Below, one piece after another: positions 34,291 through 42,157 of a stretch of DNA of 64,000 bases. The position numbers were made by a program, and so were the translations under genes. The stretch lies in NCBI RefSeq assembly GCF_042685645.1, contig NZ_JBHUNX010000001.1, forward strand, positions 1,922,001 to 1,986,000, in the 5' to 3' direction. The DNA comes from Salininema proteolyticum. Lineage in GTDB: Bacteria; Actinomycetota; Actinomycetes; Mycobacteriales; Micromonosporaceae. Under the pieces are notes generated by a model, which saw nothing but the letters and a program-made list of their open reading frames with translations, did not search any database and was not told where the DNA came from. The first letter of the stretch is position 1. Every line of letters starts with the position of its first letter.

Positions 34291-34674
34291 TCAGTAGACC
34301 GCGCCGGTGGGGACCGGCCGGTAGGTCGCCAGGGACGGCTCGGCGAACATCTCCGGGTCGGGTTCCAGCAGGTCGCCCTCGGCCCGGACCTCTTCCTCCG
34401 GCGCGAGCTCGGGTAGCGGTTGGCAAGAACGCTTGCGGCGGCGCACAATGAACGTACCGGAGACCATGACGATCCAGGTGGCGTTCAAGAGCATGAGGCC
34501 CCAGTCGAAGCCCATGGACGCCGACACCAGCAGGAACAGCGCGCCGATTCCTATCAGGAGCAGGCTGAGCGGCGCGGTGGCCTCGATGCGGCGGCTTTGC
34601 ACGAGAATGTACTGCGCGATATAGAGGGCAGCGCCGATGAATTGAAGGGCTATGCGCACGTCGAATTCGGGCAT
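34291..34674 (-). CDS. CBU_0592-like small membrane protein
   Basis: 127 residues. Three hydrophobic helices in the first 80 residues (IALQFIGAALYIAQYILVQ, APLSLLLIGIGALFLLVSA, WGLMLLNATWIVMVSGTFI) match the CBU_0592 family layout; this resembles a PQ-loop half-transporter but lacks the PQ motif. An acidic cytoplasmic tail of about 45 residues follows (PELAPEEEVRAEGD). GGAG lies seven bases before ATG 34674. Function unknown. Confidence 0.8.
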   Translation of the reverse strand: MPEFDVRIALQFIGAALYIAQYILVQSRRIEATAPLSLLLIGIGALFLLVSASMGFDWGLMLLNATWIVMVSGTFIVRRRKRSCQPLPELAPEEEVRAEGDLLEPDPEMFAEPSLATYRPVPTGAVY

Positions 34675-34911
34675 GACAATCTCCACTGGGTGGTCGTGTT
34701 CAGGTCTGGGTGGGGTCGGTCGCCCGTTAGTCCCGTGGGGGCGACCGACGGTCTCAATGAGAGAAGGGAAGGATGTGCGGGTTCGTCCGACCCGCTGAAT
34801 CGAATGTAAATCAGGGTCTGGTGGCGGGGCAAGCGGAATGGGCGACGGACACAGCCTGATTTTTCGAACCGAATTGTTAAGCTGGACCTTCAAGATCGGA
34901 GGAATCGGAGA

Positions 34912-35877
34912 ATGATAGACCTGCGTCGGCTCCATGTGCTGCGGGAGGTGGCCCACCACGGGACCGTCTCGGCCGCGGCCAAGGCCCTGCACATGTCCGC
35001 TTCCGCTGCCTCCCAGCAGATCCGCCTCCTGTCCAAGGACCTCGGCGTGTCGCTGCTGGAGCCGAGCGGACGGCGGATCCGGCTCACGCCGGCCGCCCAG
35101 GTCCTCATTGCACACGTCGACGCGATCGAGGCGATGTGGCGTCTGGCCGAGGCCGAGATACAGGCCACAGCGGGCGAGCCCTCGGGGCTGCTGCGCCTGT
35201 GCGGCTTCCCCACCGCCATCGCGACCCTGCTGGCCCCGCTGGTCGAGCGGGCCAAGACCGAGTACCCGTCGCTGGAACTGAGGCTGCGCGAGGCAGAGGC
35301 GCCGGAGAGCTTCGACCTGCTCTTCGCCGGCAAGGCCGACATCGCCGTGGTCGAGTCCACACCCGACAACCCGCCGCCGGAGGACATCCGCTTCGACTCG
35401 CAGGTCATCTTCCACGACCCGTTCGACCTCGTGGTCCCCTCGGCCCACCGGCTGGCCAACACCAACGCCGTCGACCTGCGCGCGGTCGAGCGCGAGCCGT
35501 GGGTCATCGGCGTGCCGGGCTCGGCCCACCGCCGCCACGTCCTGACCGCCTGCGCCAACGCCGGCTTCCGCCCCACCCTCTACGGCGAGGCGCGCGAATG
35601 GTCTGTCATCGCCACCATGATCTCCTCCGGGCTGGGCGTCGGCCTCATTCCGCGGCTGATCGACCTCCCTCCCCACCTGGAGCTGGTGCGCGTGCCGATC
35701 GCCGGGCCGTACACGCCGCTGCGGCACTTCCTCGCCGTCACGCTGCGGGGCGCACGCGAGCGCCCGGCCGTCGCCGCCGTCCTGTCCATGCTCGACACCC
35801 TGGTCGGAGAGGCCGAGGTCATCGGGCCCGAGGAGAGGACGATGGACCGCTCTACCGGGCTTCCGGAGTCCACCTGA
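34912..35877 (+). CDS. LysR family transcriptional regulator
   Basis: 321 residues. N-terminal winged helix: LRRLHVLREVAHHGTVSAAA, SASAASQQIRLLSKDLGVSL. The C-terminal effector domain begins near residue 90 (GLLRLCGFPTAIATLLAPL) and includes DLVVPSAHRLAN and SGLGVGLIPRL. The ribosome binding site GGAGGAATCGGAG precedes ATG 34912. LysR targets are often divergent; the divergent neighbour is the CBU_0592-like gene, with 237 bases between starts. Effector unknown. Confidence 0.93.
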   Translation: MIDLRRLHVLREVAHHGTVSAAAKALHMSASAASQQIRLLSKDLGVSLLEPSGRRIRLTPAAQVLIAHVDAIEAMWRLAEAEIQATAGEPSGLLRLCGFPTAIATLLAPLVERAKTEYPSLELRLREAEAPESFDLLFAGKADIAVVESTPDNPPPEDIRFDSQVIFHDPFDLVVPSAHRLANTNAVDLRAVEREPWVIGVPGSAHRRHVLTACANAGFRPTLYGEAREWSVIATMISSGLGVGLIPRLIDLPPHLELVRVPIAGPYTPLRHFLAVTLRGARERPAVAAVLSMLDTLVGEAEVIGPEERTMDRSTGLPEST

Positions 35878-35931
35878 GAGGGACCGGATCCGCTCGGGCC
35901 GAACGTTCTCGGCGGCCACATTGGGAAGATT

Positions 35932-35954
35932 GCGCGCCTTCGGCGCGCTTTTTT
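35932..35954 (+). terminator. Intrinsic terminator with T6 tract
   Basis: GCGCGCC-TTC-GGCGCGC (35932-35948), a 7-bp perfect stem, is followed by six T (35949-35954). It ends the LysR message ahead of the PadR gene. Confidence 0.88.
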
Positions 35955-36000
35955 CTTGTCCGGAGGGCAAAGCGTGTAGGATGGCAGAGGATATGGCCCT

Positions 36001-36018
36001 ATATCGGGCGCGAGATAT
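36001..36018. promoter_or_regulatory. Candidate PadR operator ATATC-N8-GATAT
   Basis: ATATC (36001-36005) and GATAT (36014-36018) form an inverted repeat 22 bases before the PadR start. PadR regulators commonly bind ATATC/GATAT-type dyads in their own promoters, so autorepression is likely. Confidence 0.5.
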
Positions 36019-36040
36019 CTTCTAGTACAAGGAGGTTGGG

Positions 36041-36610
36041 GTGCTCAAGCTCGCCATACTCGGATTCCTCAGAGACCATCCCCTGCACGGCTACGACCTC
36101 AAGAAGCGCGTCGCCGCCCTCGCCGGCCACGTCCGCCCCATCGCCGACGGCACCCTCTACCCCACCATCAAGAAGCTCGAGGACGCCGGCTGCCTCACCA
36201 GGCGCACCGCGCCCGGCTCCGTCTCCGCTCCCCGGCACATGCTGGAGGTGACGCAGGAGGGCACCGACCAGCTGCGCCGCTGGCTGCGCGACCCCGAGGG
36301 CGTCTTCATCACCGACGACAACCGGTGGTACATCCTGCTGGCCTTCCTCCACCACCTGGAGAACCCCGCCGAACAGGCCATCGTGCTGCGCCGCCGCCTG
36401 TCCTTCCTGGACGACGAGCCCGTGCTCTTCTTCGACCAGGAGGGCCGCCCGCTGACCTCCGACCGCCTCGAGGGCCCGTTCCGGCCCGGACTGGTCAAGA
36501 TCCACCGCGCCGGCGGCGGCGTCGAGAGAGAGTGGCTGGCCAAGCTGGCCGGGGAACTGGAGAGGCGCGCCGGACTCGTTCCCGGAGTGCCGCACCAGAG
36601 CGGCGACTGA
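36041..36610 (+). CDS. PadR family transcriptional regulator
   Basis: 189 residues. Winged-helix domain at the start: LAILGFLRDHPLHGYDLKKRV, then ADGTLYPTIKKLEDAGCLT, the PadR hallmark. A C-terminal Vir-type dimerisation helix region follows (DNRWYILLAFLHHLENPAEQ). AAGGAGG lies six bases before GTG 36041. No efflux gene is adjacent, so its targets beyond itself are unclear. Confidence 0.92.
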   Translation: MLKLAILGFLRDHPLHGYDLKKRVAALAGHVRPIADGTLYPTIKKLEDAGCLTRRTAPGSVSAPRHMLEVTQEGTDQLRRWLRDPEGVFITDDNRWYILLAFLHHLENPAEQAIVLRRRLSFLDDEPVLFFDQEGRPLTSDRLEGPFRPGLVKIHRAGGGVEREWLAKLAGELERRAGLVPGVPHQSGD

Positions 36611-36732
36611 CCGCCCGGACGCGGAACGGCACGGGTGCCGCCGTGCCCGAGTCTCCGGCCGCCGGGGCGAGGGTCGCCCCGGGCCGCCTCACCGCCCGCC
36701 GTATTGCCGGGCGGCTAGCGCTAGAGCGGGCC

Positions 36733-38091
36733 TTACTGGCTCATGATGATGACGATGACGGTGAAGACCACGATCAGGATCGCCACGATCGCGGCGGTCA
36801 CGAGCACCGCGGGGTCCTGGTGCAGCGGGCGCTTGGCAGGGACGTGGCCCGGACCCGGCACCGGACGGCCGACCTCCATCGGCTGCTGCTGCGGAACGGG
36901 AGCGGGACGGGCCTGAGGCATCACCGTGGCGGGCGCGGGAGCGCCGTGGCCGCCCGAGACCGGGCTGGCCGGCACCGCGGGACCACCGGACACCGGACGG
37001 GCCGCAGGGGCGCCCTGAGGCGGCGGACCGGACGACGCGCGCACCGCGCCCTCGGCCACGACCGTCTCCGGCTGCTCGAAGGCCTTCGCCGGAACGCCCA
37101 GCTTCTCGTGGATCAGCTGCGAGATCATCGGAATGCGCGACGAGCCGCCCACCAGGAAGATGTTGACCAGGTCCTGGGGGCGCAGGTTCGCCGCCGCGAG
37201 CGCGCGGCCCAGGCAGTCGACCGTCTCGGCCAGCTTCGGGCGGGCGGCCTTCTCGAACTCGGCGCGCGTGATGTGGGCGTCTATCTCCAGGGCGGGCAGG
37301 TGGATCTCGGCGTTGTTCGAACGCGACAGGTTCTCCTTGGCCGCCCGCACGTCCTCGTAGAGCAGGCGCCGGTAGCGGCGGTAGGCGGGGGTCTGCGGGT
37401 TCATCAGCCGCTCCCACTCCTCGCTCTGCTGAGAGCCGTAGAGGGCGCCGAGGTGCTCCACGATCGCGTGGTCGAAGTCGAGTCCGCCGACATCGCTGAC
37501 GCCCTCCTCCGCGAGCACCTCGAACCCGGCGTGCGTGCGGCGCACGACGGTGGCGTCGAAGGTGCCGCCGCCGAGGTCGTAGATGGCCAGCGAGCGGCCG
37601 GGGGTGATCTCGGTGCCCAGAGCGGTGGTGAAGTAGCTGGCGGCGGCGACCGGCTCGGGGATCAGCTGGGGGTTGTGGAACCCGGCCTGCGCGGCGGCCT
37701 CGGTGAGGATGGCGCGGCGCCTCTTGCCCCAGCGGGCGGGGTGGGTGAGGCGGACCTCGAGGGGGGTGGGGCCCATTTGGCGGGTGGCCTCGGCGCGGAA
37801 CTCCCCCAGTACGGTGGCGATGGACTGGGTCACGGAAATCTCGTTGGTGCCCAGGAAGATCGATCCGTCGTCGATGCGGCGCTTCGGGTTGGGCTCGAAG
37901 CGCGCGGGGTCGGAGTTGGCGGCGCGTTCGGCCGAGCGTCCGACGAGCACGGTGCCGTCGGAGTTGAGGAAGATGGCGCTGGGGAGGATGGGGTGTCCGT
38001 CGATCAGCAGCGAGCGCGTCCGGCCGTCGGGGGCGCGCAGGACGGCGACGCTGTTGGAGGTGCCGAAGTCGATACCTATCACATGCTGCAT
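36733..38091 (-). CDS. Hsp70-family protein with C-terminal membrane anchor
   Basis: 452 residues. The actin/Hsp70 ATPase is complete: phosphate 1 VIGIDFGTSNSVAV, phosphate 2 IYDLGGGTFDATVV, adenosine motif IFLVGGSSRIPMI. Instead of a DnaK substrate-binding domain it has a 60-residue Pro/Ala/Gly-rich linker (PQARPAPVPQQQPMEV) and a final transmembrane helix (VLVTAAIVAILIVVFTVIVI). The ATPase would face the cytoplasm. No GrpE or DnaJ gene is near. AAAGGAG lies seven bases before ATG 38091. Such proteins are widespread in actinobacteria and unstudied; a membrane-bound sensing or scaffold role is speculation. Confidence 0.88.
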   Translation of the reverse strand: MQHVIGIDFGTSNSVAVLRAPDGRTRSLLIDGHPILPSAIFLNSDGTVLVGRSAERAANSDPARFEPNPKRRIDDGSIFLGTNEISVTQSIATVLGEFRAEATRQMGPTPLEVRLTHPARWGKRRRAILTEAAAQAGFHNPQLIPEPVAAASYFTTALGTEITPGRSLAIYDLGGGTFDATVVRRTHAGFEVLAEEGVSDVGGLDFDHAIVEHLGALYGSQQSEEWERLMNPQTPAYRRYRRLLYEDVRAAKENLSRSNNAEIHLPALEIDAHITRAEFEKAARPKLAETVDCLGRALAAANLRPQDLVNIFLVGGSSRIPMISQLIHEKLGVPAKAFEQPETVVAEGAVRASSGPPPQGAPAARPVSGGPAVPASPVSGGHGAPAPATVMPQARPAPVPQQQPMEVGRPVPGPGHVPAKRPLHQDPAVLVTAAIVAILIVVFTVIVIIMSQ

Positions 38092-38204
38092 GTTTCCACT
38101 CCTTTGCTTCATACACGATACTGGTTCGGACTTACGGGGCGAAACCGTCCCCTGCTCGGAGTAGGGTGTCCCGGGTGTACGGCGGAGGTACGGCTCTCGG
38201 GCTG

Positions 38205-38361
38205 GTTCGGGGTGTAGACGGTGCGGCAGGTGCACGGAAAACAGCCTTTTAGACAGGTTCGGGGTGTGGGCGGGGCGACGGGCGCATGGAAAAGGGGGCC
38301 TTTAGACAGGTTCGGGGTGTGGGCGGGGCGACGGGCGCGGGTGGGAGGCCTTACACACACT
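38205..38361 (+). repeat. Tandem repeat, three 52-53 bp units, between Hsp70 and rbpA
   Basis: Units begin with GGTTCGGGGTGT at 38205, 38257 and 38310. Units 2 and 3 are identical over their first 30 bases (continuing with GGGCGGGGCGACGGGCGC); unit 1 is diverged. Units 1 and 2 end with a CCTTT(T)AGACA motif; unit 3 ends CCTTACACACA. A weaker fourth unit may lie at about 38173-38204. No reading frame or hairpin explains it. Confidence 0.8.
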
Positions 38362-38473
38362 TGGGGGATAGACTTGGTAATCGGAGAGGCGCAAGGCCAC
38401 ACTTGAGCGGCCGGAACGGTTCCGGCGCGTACCCTGTTGGTGGCCGACGCCACGGGTCGGCGCGCCGCCGCAG

Positions 38474-38500
38474 GGAATCATCTGCGGGCCCGGTCTTGTT
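38474..38500 (+). promoter_or_regulatory. SigR-like promoter of rbpA
   Basis: GGAAT (38474-38478), 19 bases, GTT (38498-38500) matches the thiol-stress SigR/SigH consensus GGAAT-N18/19-GTT. In Streptomyces rbpA is a known SigR target, so the match is meaningful. TACTGT (38502-38507) might be an additional vegetative -10 box. Confidence 0.6.
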
Positions 38501-38570
38501 GTACTGTGAGTCGCCCGGGCGGTCGCACCGCCCCAGGTGAAGCGAGTCTGAAGGGAAAGTGCAGGGGAAC

Positions 38571-38909
38571 ATGAGCGAAAGAATGCTGAGAGGCTCCCGT
38601 CTCGGCGCGGTCAGCTACGAGTCCGACCGCAACACCGAACTTGCTCCGCGTCAGAGCCGTGACTACGTCTGCCCGAAGGGTCACCGCTTTGAGGTGCCCT
38701 TTGCCGCCGACGCCGAGATCCCGGCGACGTGGGAGTGCCGCCTCGACGGCAGCACCGCGCGTCTGGTCGACGGCGACGAGCCCGAGGTGAAGAAGTCGAA
38801 GCCGCCGCGCACCCACTGGGACATGCTCCTGGAGCGCCGGTCGCTCGAGGAGCTGGAGGACATCCTCGACGAGCGCCTGGAGCAGATGCGCGCCCGCCGC
38901 GGCGAGTAG
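38571..38909 (+). CDS. rbpA: RNA polymerase-binding protein RbpA
   Basis: 112 residues. Essential actinobacterial factor that binds the principal sigma factor and stabilises open complexes. MSERMLRGSRLGAVSYESD is the N-terminal tail and core entry; DYVCPKGHRFEVPFAADAEI holds the first zinc-site Cys/His, with WECRLDG providing another Cys (one zinc Cys of some homologues is missing, as in many RbpA). The basic linker KKSKPPRTHWDMLLERRS and sigma-interaction helix ELEDILDERLEQMR follow. AGGGGAAC precedes ATG 38571. Confidence 0.96.
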   Translation: MSERMLRGSRLGAVSYESDRNTELAPRQSRDYVCPKGHRFEVPFAADAEIPATWECRLDGSTARLVDGDEPEVKKSKPPRTHWDMLLERRSLEELEDILDERLEQMRARRGE

Positions 38910-38923
38910 TCCAGAGAATCGGC

Positions 38924-38958
38924 CGAGGGGCCCCGGAGTCATACTCCGGGGCCCCTCG
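38924..38958. terminator. Long perfect hairpin between convergent rbpA and fxsA
   Basis: A 16-bp perfect stem (38924-38939 with 38943-38958) and 3-base loop, very GC-rich, without a T-tract. Position between two convergent stops supports a bidirectional terminator. Confidence 0.75.
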
Positions 38959-38977
38959 TCGTGCTCTGCGGCGTTCC

Positions 38978-39550
38978 TCAGCGCTCGTCGCGGGGCGGTC
39001 CCTCGATCTCGCCCTCGATGACGGTGCCGGTGTCGTCGCGGACGGGCGACTCGGTCTCGGAGACCACTTCCCCGTCGATGACCACCTCGCCGCGGGCGTT
39101 GTACTTCTTGCCGAGGTTGGAGGTCTTGGCGAAGCGGTTGACCAGCGGCCGCAGCAGGTGGCGGGTGCCGGGGACGATGAGGGCGAGGCCGAACAGGTCG
39201 GTGACGAACCCGGGTATGAGCAGCAGGACCGCTCCGGCCACGGCGGTGCCGTCGGGGAGGTTCTCGTCGGGTTTGACCGTGCGCGGGTCGGCTCCGGCCT
39301 GGGCGGCGGCGAACTGCTTGCGCATCGACTCCATGGAGCGGCGTCCGAAGGAGCCCAGCGCCATGGCCCCGGCGAAGGAGGTCCCCAGCAGGAGCAGGAC
39401 GGCCCAGCCGAATCCGAGCAGGTAGACGACGAAGAAGAAGAGCGCCAGTTCGGCCGCGCCCCACAGGGCGAGCGTCAACCGGACGGCGAAGGGGGCGCGG
39501 GGCGGGCGGCCGGGGGCCGCTCCCGGTTCGGGCTGTGCGGTGTTGTCCAT
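38978..39550 (-). CDS. fxsA: FxsA family membrane protein
   Basis: 190 residues. Two to three transmembrane helices with the FxsA core ELALFFFVVYLLGFGWAVLL and the signature VAGAVLLLIPGFVTDLFGLAL, followed by a polar tail (GEVVIDGEVVSETESP). FxsA overproduction counteracts F-plasmid exclusion of phage T7 in E. coli; the native role is unknown. It lies downstream of lnt and ppm1 in the same direction, five bases after the ppm1 stop. Confidence 0.9.
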   Translation of the reverse strand: MDNTAQPEPGAAPGRPPRAPFAVRLTLALWGAAELALFFFVVYLLGFGWAVLLLLGTSFAGAMALGSFGRRSMESMRKQFAAAQAGADPRTVKPDENLPDGTAVAGAVLLLIPGFVTDLFGLALIVPGTRHLLRPLVNRFAKTSNLGKKYNARGEVVIDGEVVSETESPVRDDTGTVIEGEIEGPPRDER

Positions 39551-39554
39551 GTCC

Positions 39555-40317
39555 TCACACCTCTCGATGGCGCTGCGGTGCCGGTCGGGCGGCCTTGCCG
39601 CGTCTCAGTCCCCCGAGGCGGCGGTCGACCCCCCAGCGGGTGACGTTGCGGACCGCTTCGAGAGCGATGGGGGCGGTCATCTTGGACCGGCCCACGCGTC
39701 GTTCGGTGAAGACGATGGGCAGTTCCACCACGCGCATTCCGTTGCGCAGGGCCCGCCAGGTCAGGTCGATCTGGAAGCAGTACCCGACCGATTCAACTGT
39801 ACCCAGTGACAGCTCTCGGAGCGCTTCTGTACGCCAGGCGCGAAAACCGGCGGTGACGTCGGCGGTGGAGACGCCCAGGAGCGCCCTGGTGTAGAGGCTG
39901 GCGGCCCGGGAGAGCCCGAGGCGGTGCAGGGGGCCAGTTGACCACTCCCCCGCCGGGGACGTAGCGCGAGCCTATGGCGAGGTCGGCGCCAGCGAGCGCG
40001 GCGAAGAGCCGGTCCAGGTCGGCGGGGTTGTGGGAGCCGTCGGCGTCCATCTGGGCGACGGCGTCGTAGCCGGCGTCCAGGGCCCAGGCGAATCCGTCGA
40101 GGTAGGCGCCGGCCAGTCCGGTCTTCTCCTTGCGGTGGAGGACGCGGACGGCGTCGTCGGCCCGGGCGGCGGCGTCGGCGAGGTCGCCGGTGCCGTCCGG
40201 GGAGCCGTCGTCGACGACGAGGATGTCGGTGCCCGGGGAGGCGGCGCGGGTGCGCCGCAGGATCTCCGGGAGGCAGTCGGCCTCGTTGTAGGTCGGGATG
40301 ACGACGACTCTGCTCAT
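39555..40317 (-). pseudogene. ppm1: Polyprenol monophosphomannose synthase, frameshifted
   Basis: Transfers mannose from GDP-mannose to polyprenyl phosphate for glycolipid and glycoprotein mannosylation. The GT2 domain is clear: VVVIPTYNEADCLPEIL, ILVVDDGSPDGTGD, VAQMDADGSHNP, SRYVPGGGVVNWP. At the C5 run 39929-39933 (G on the plus strand) the frame shifts; with four C it would continue LHRLGLSRAASLYTRALLG to ELPIVFTERRVGRSKM and stop at 39555, a normal 250-residue enzyme. As written translation ends at 39793. It follows lnt by nine bases; in mycobacteria the two are fused or adjacent and interact. Confidence 0.85.
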
Positions 40318-40326
40318 GTGCGGGCC

Positions 40327-41976
40327 CTATCGGCCGTCCGCGGCGGCGCGGCGGGCGCGGACGTTGTGGACGGCGGCCCATCCCAGCAGGGCGGTGCCGA
40401 CCAGGACGAGCAGGATTTCGGGCAGGGCCCCCGTGCGGGTGGCGGGGGTGGTCTCGGTGGATTTGGTGAGGGTGCGGACGATGACGTCGGCGGTGTTGAA
40501 CTCCGTGGCGTCGTAGACCCGGCCCTCGGAGTCGACGAAGGCGGAGACGCCCACGGTGGAGGCCATGAGGGAGTCGCGGGAGTGCTCGACGGCGCGGAGG
40601 CGGATCTGGGCGAGCTGCTGAGTGGCCTCGGCGTTGTCGAAGGTGGCGTTGTTCGTCTGCACGGCGAGCAGTTCGGCCCCGTCGGTGACGGAGTTGCGGA
40701 CCAGTTCGTCGTAGGAGACCTCGAAGCAGATGTTCCCGGCGACGGTGGTGCCCTCGATGTCGACCACGGCGGGGCCGGTGCCGGCCTCGAAGCCGTTGAC
40801 GTTGTCGATGCCCTCGGCCATGCGGGGGTCGATCCAGCCGGCGACGGTGCGGAAGAAGGGCTTGTAGGGGACGTACTCGGCGAAGGGCACGGGGTGGTGC
40901 TTGGTGTAGAAGTCGACGGCGCCCGCTTCGGGGTCCCAGACGACGCTGGTGTTGGAGAGGGTTCCGTCCTCCTGGGTGACGATGGCGCCGAAGTAGATCG
41001 GCACGCCGACCGCTTCGGCGGCCAGCTGGATCTGCTCGGCGGCGTCGGGGTTGGCGAACGGGTCGATGTCGCTGGAGTTCTCGGCCCAGACGACGAAGTC
41101 GGGCTGCGGGGCGTCGCCGGCGGCGACCTGGTCGGCGAGGTCGAGGGTGCCCTGGACGTGGTTGTCGAGGACGGCGCGGCGCTGGGCGTTGAAGTCCAGG
41201 CCCATGCGGGGGACGTTGCCCTGGACGACGGCGACGGTGGTCTCCTCCCCCGAGGGCGCGGTGGTGCCGGTGGGGACGGCGTAGCCGGCCGCGAAGACGG
41301 CGGCGGCACCGACGGCGAGGAGGGCGGCGGGGCGGGCTTCGCGGGCCGCCAGCCGCCAGGCGGCGAGCGCGAGGAGGCCTCCGGCGAGGCCGGCGGCGAA
41401 GGTGACCAGCGGGGCGCCGCCGAGCCAGGCGAAGGACACCAGGGGGCTGTCGGCCTGGCTGAAGGCGAGGCGTCCCCAGGGGAAGCCGCCGAAGGGCTGG
41501 CGGTCGCGCAGGGCCTCCTGGCCGACCCAGGCGAGGGCGATGGCGAGGGGCCACAGGGCGCGGTGGCGGTCGAAGAGGCGGCTGCCGGCGGCGAGCGCGG
41601 CGCCGAGGAGGCCTATGAAGACGGCTTGGAGGAGGGTGAGGAAGACCCAGGGCCACTGGCCGACCTGGGTGGAGGACCAGGCGAGGAGCGGGAGGAAGAA
41701 GGCGGCGCCGTAGACCGTGCCGACGCCGAAGCCGCCGCGGAGGCGGCGGCGGTGGACGGCGAGGGCGAGGAGGGCGACCGAGACGGGGGCGAGGTACCAC
41801 TGGTCGTAGGGCGGGAAGGCCGCGACGGCGATGAGCCCGGCCAGTGCGGCGACCGCGAGGGCCGCGGGGAGGGAGAGGGTCTTGCTGAGGGGGCCCTCGC
41901 GGAACCACCGGGACGGCGCGGGGGTGTCGGTCTCGGTGGCGTCGGTGTCGGGCTTCTCTGCCGGGATCGTGGCCAT
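40327..41976 (-). CDS. lnt: Apolipoprotein N-acyltransferase
   Basis: 549 residues. Adds the third acyl chain to lipoproteins in the membrane. The N-terminal half has about seven transmembrane helices; the C-terminal nitrilase-like domain carries the catalytic triad context: Glu in VVWAENSSD, Lys in YTKHHPVPFAEYV, Cys in GNICFEVSYDE. A last helix (ILLVLVGTALLGWAAVH) returns to the membrane. The window encodes several clear lipoprotein substrates. It is the first gene of lnt-ppm1-fxsA. Confidence 0.94.
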   Translation of the reverse strand: MATIPAEKPDTDATETDTPAPSRWFREGPLSKTLSLPAALAVAALAGLIAVAAFPPYDQWYLAPVSVALLALAVHRRRLRGGFGVGTVYGAAFFLPLLAWSSTQVGQWPWVFLTLLQAVFIGLLGAALAAGSRLFDRHRALWPLAIALAWVGQEALRDRQPFGGFPWGRLAFSQADSPLVSFAWLGGAPLVTFAAGLAGGLLALAAWRLAAREARPAALLAVGAAAVFAAGYAVPTGTTAPSGEETTVAVVQGNVPRMGLDFNAQRRAVLDNHVQGTLDLADQVAAGDAPQPDFVVWAENSSDIDPFANPDAAEQIQLAAEAVGVPIYFGAIVTQEDGTLSNTSVVWDPEAGAVDFYTKHHPVPFAEYVPYKPFFRTVAGWIDPRMAEGIDNVNGFEAGTGPAVVDIEGTTVAGNICFEVSYDELVRNSVTDGAELLAVQTNNATFDNAEATQQLAQIRLRAVEHSRDSLMASTVGVSAFVDSEGRVYDATEFNTADVIVRTLTKSTETTPATRTGALPEILLVLVGTALLGWAAVHNVRARRAAADGR

Positions 41977-42157
41977 GAGCGGTCTTTCTGGGCAGCCGGT
42001 ACGTGCGTGGGTCTACTTTACCCGTCGCGTGGTCGCGCGGGCGCGGCGCGGTTTTGAGAATGCGCTGATATGGGGCGGGAAAGGGCGCCTCTCACGCGTG
42101 GACCGTTCGCGTTCGAGTCCGGACAGGGAGAAAGGGACGCAGCGTGTCTGAATCGTG
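41977..42157. other. Start of an atypical intergenic stretch with an inverted repeat
   Basis: Between lnt and the amidohydrolase tail. AAAGGGACG (42131-42139) and CGTCCCTTT (42161-42169) form a perfect 9-bp stem with a 21-base loop, so a hairpin or small RNA is possible. Minus-strand frames through 42013-42483 are open but resemble no protein. I see no firm gene between 41977 and about 42590. Confidence 0.4.

Noticed and set aside
38205..38361. CRISPR array or tRNA T-arm (GGTTCG) in the repeated region
   Set aside because: Units are contiguous without unique spacers, and no cloverleaf can be drawn around GGTTCG.
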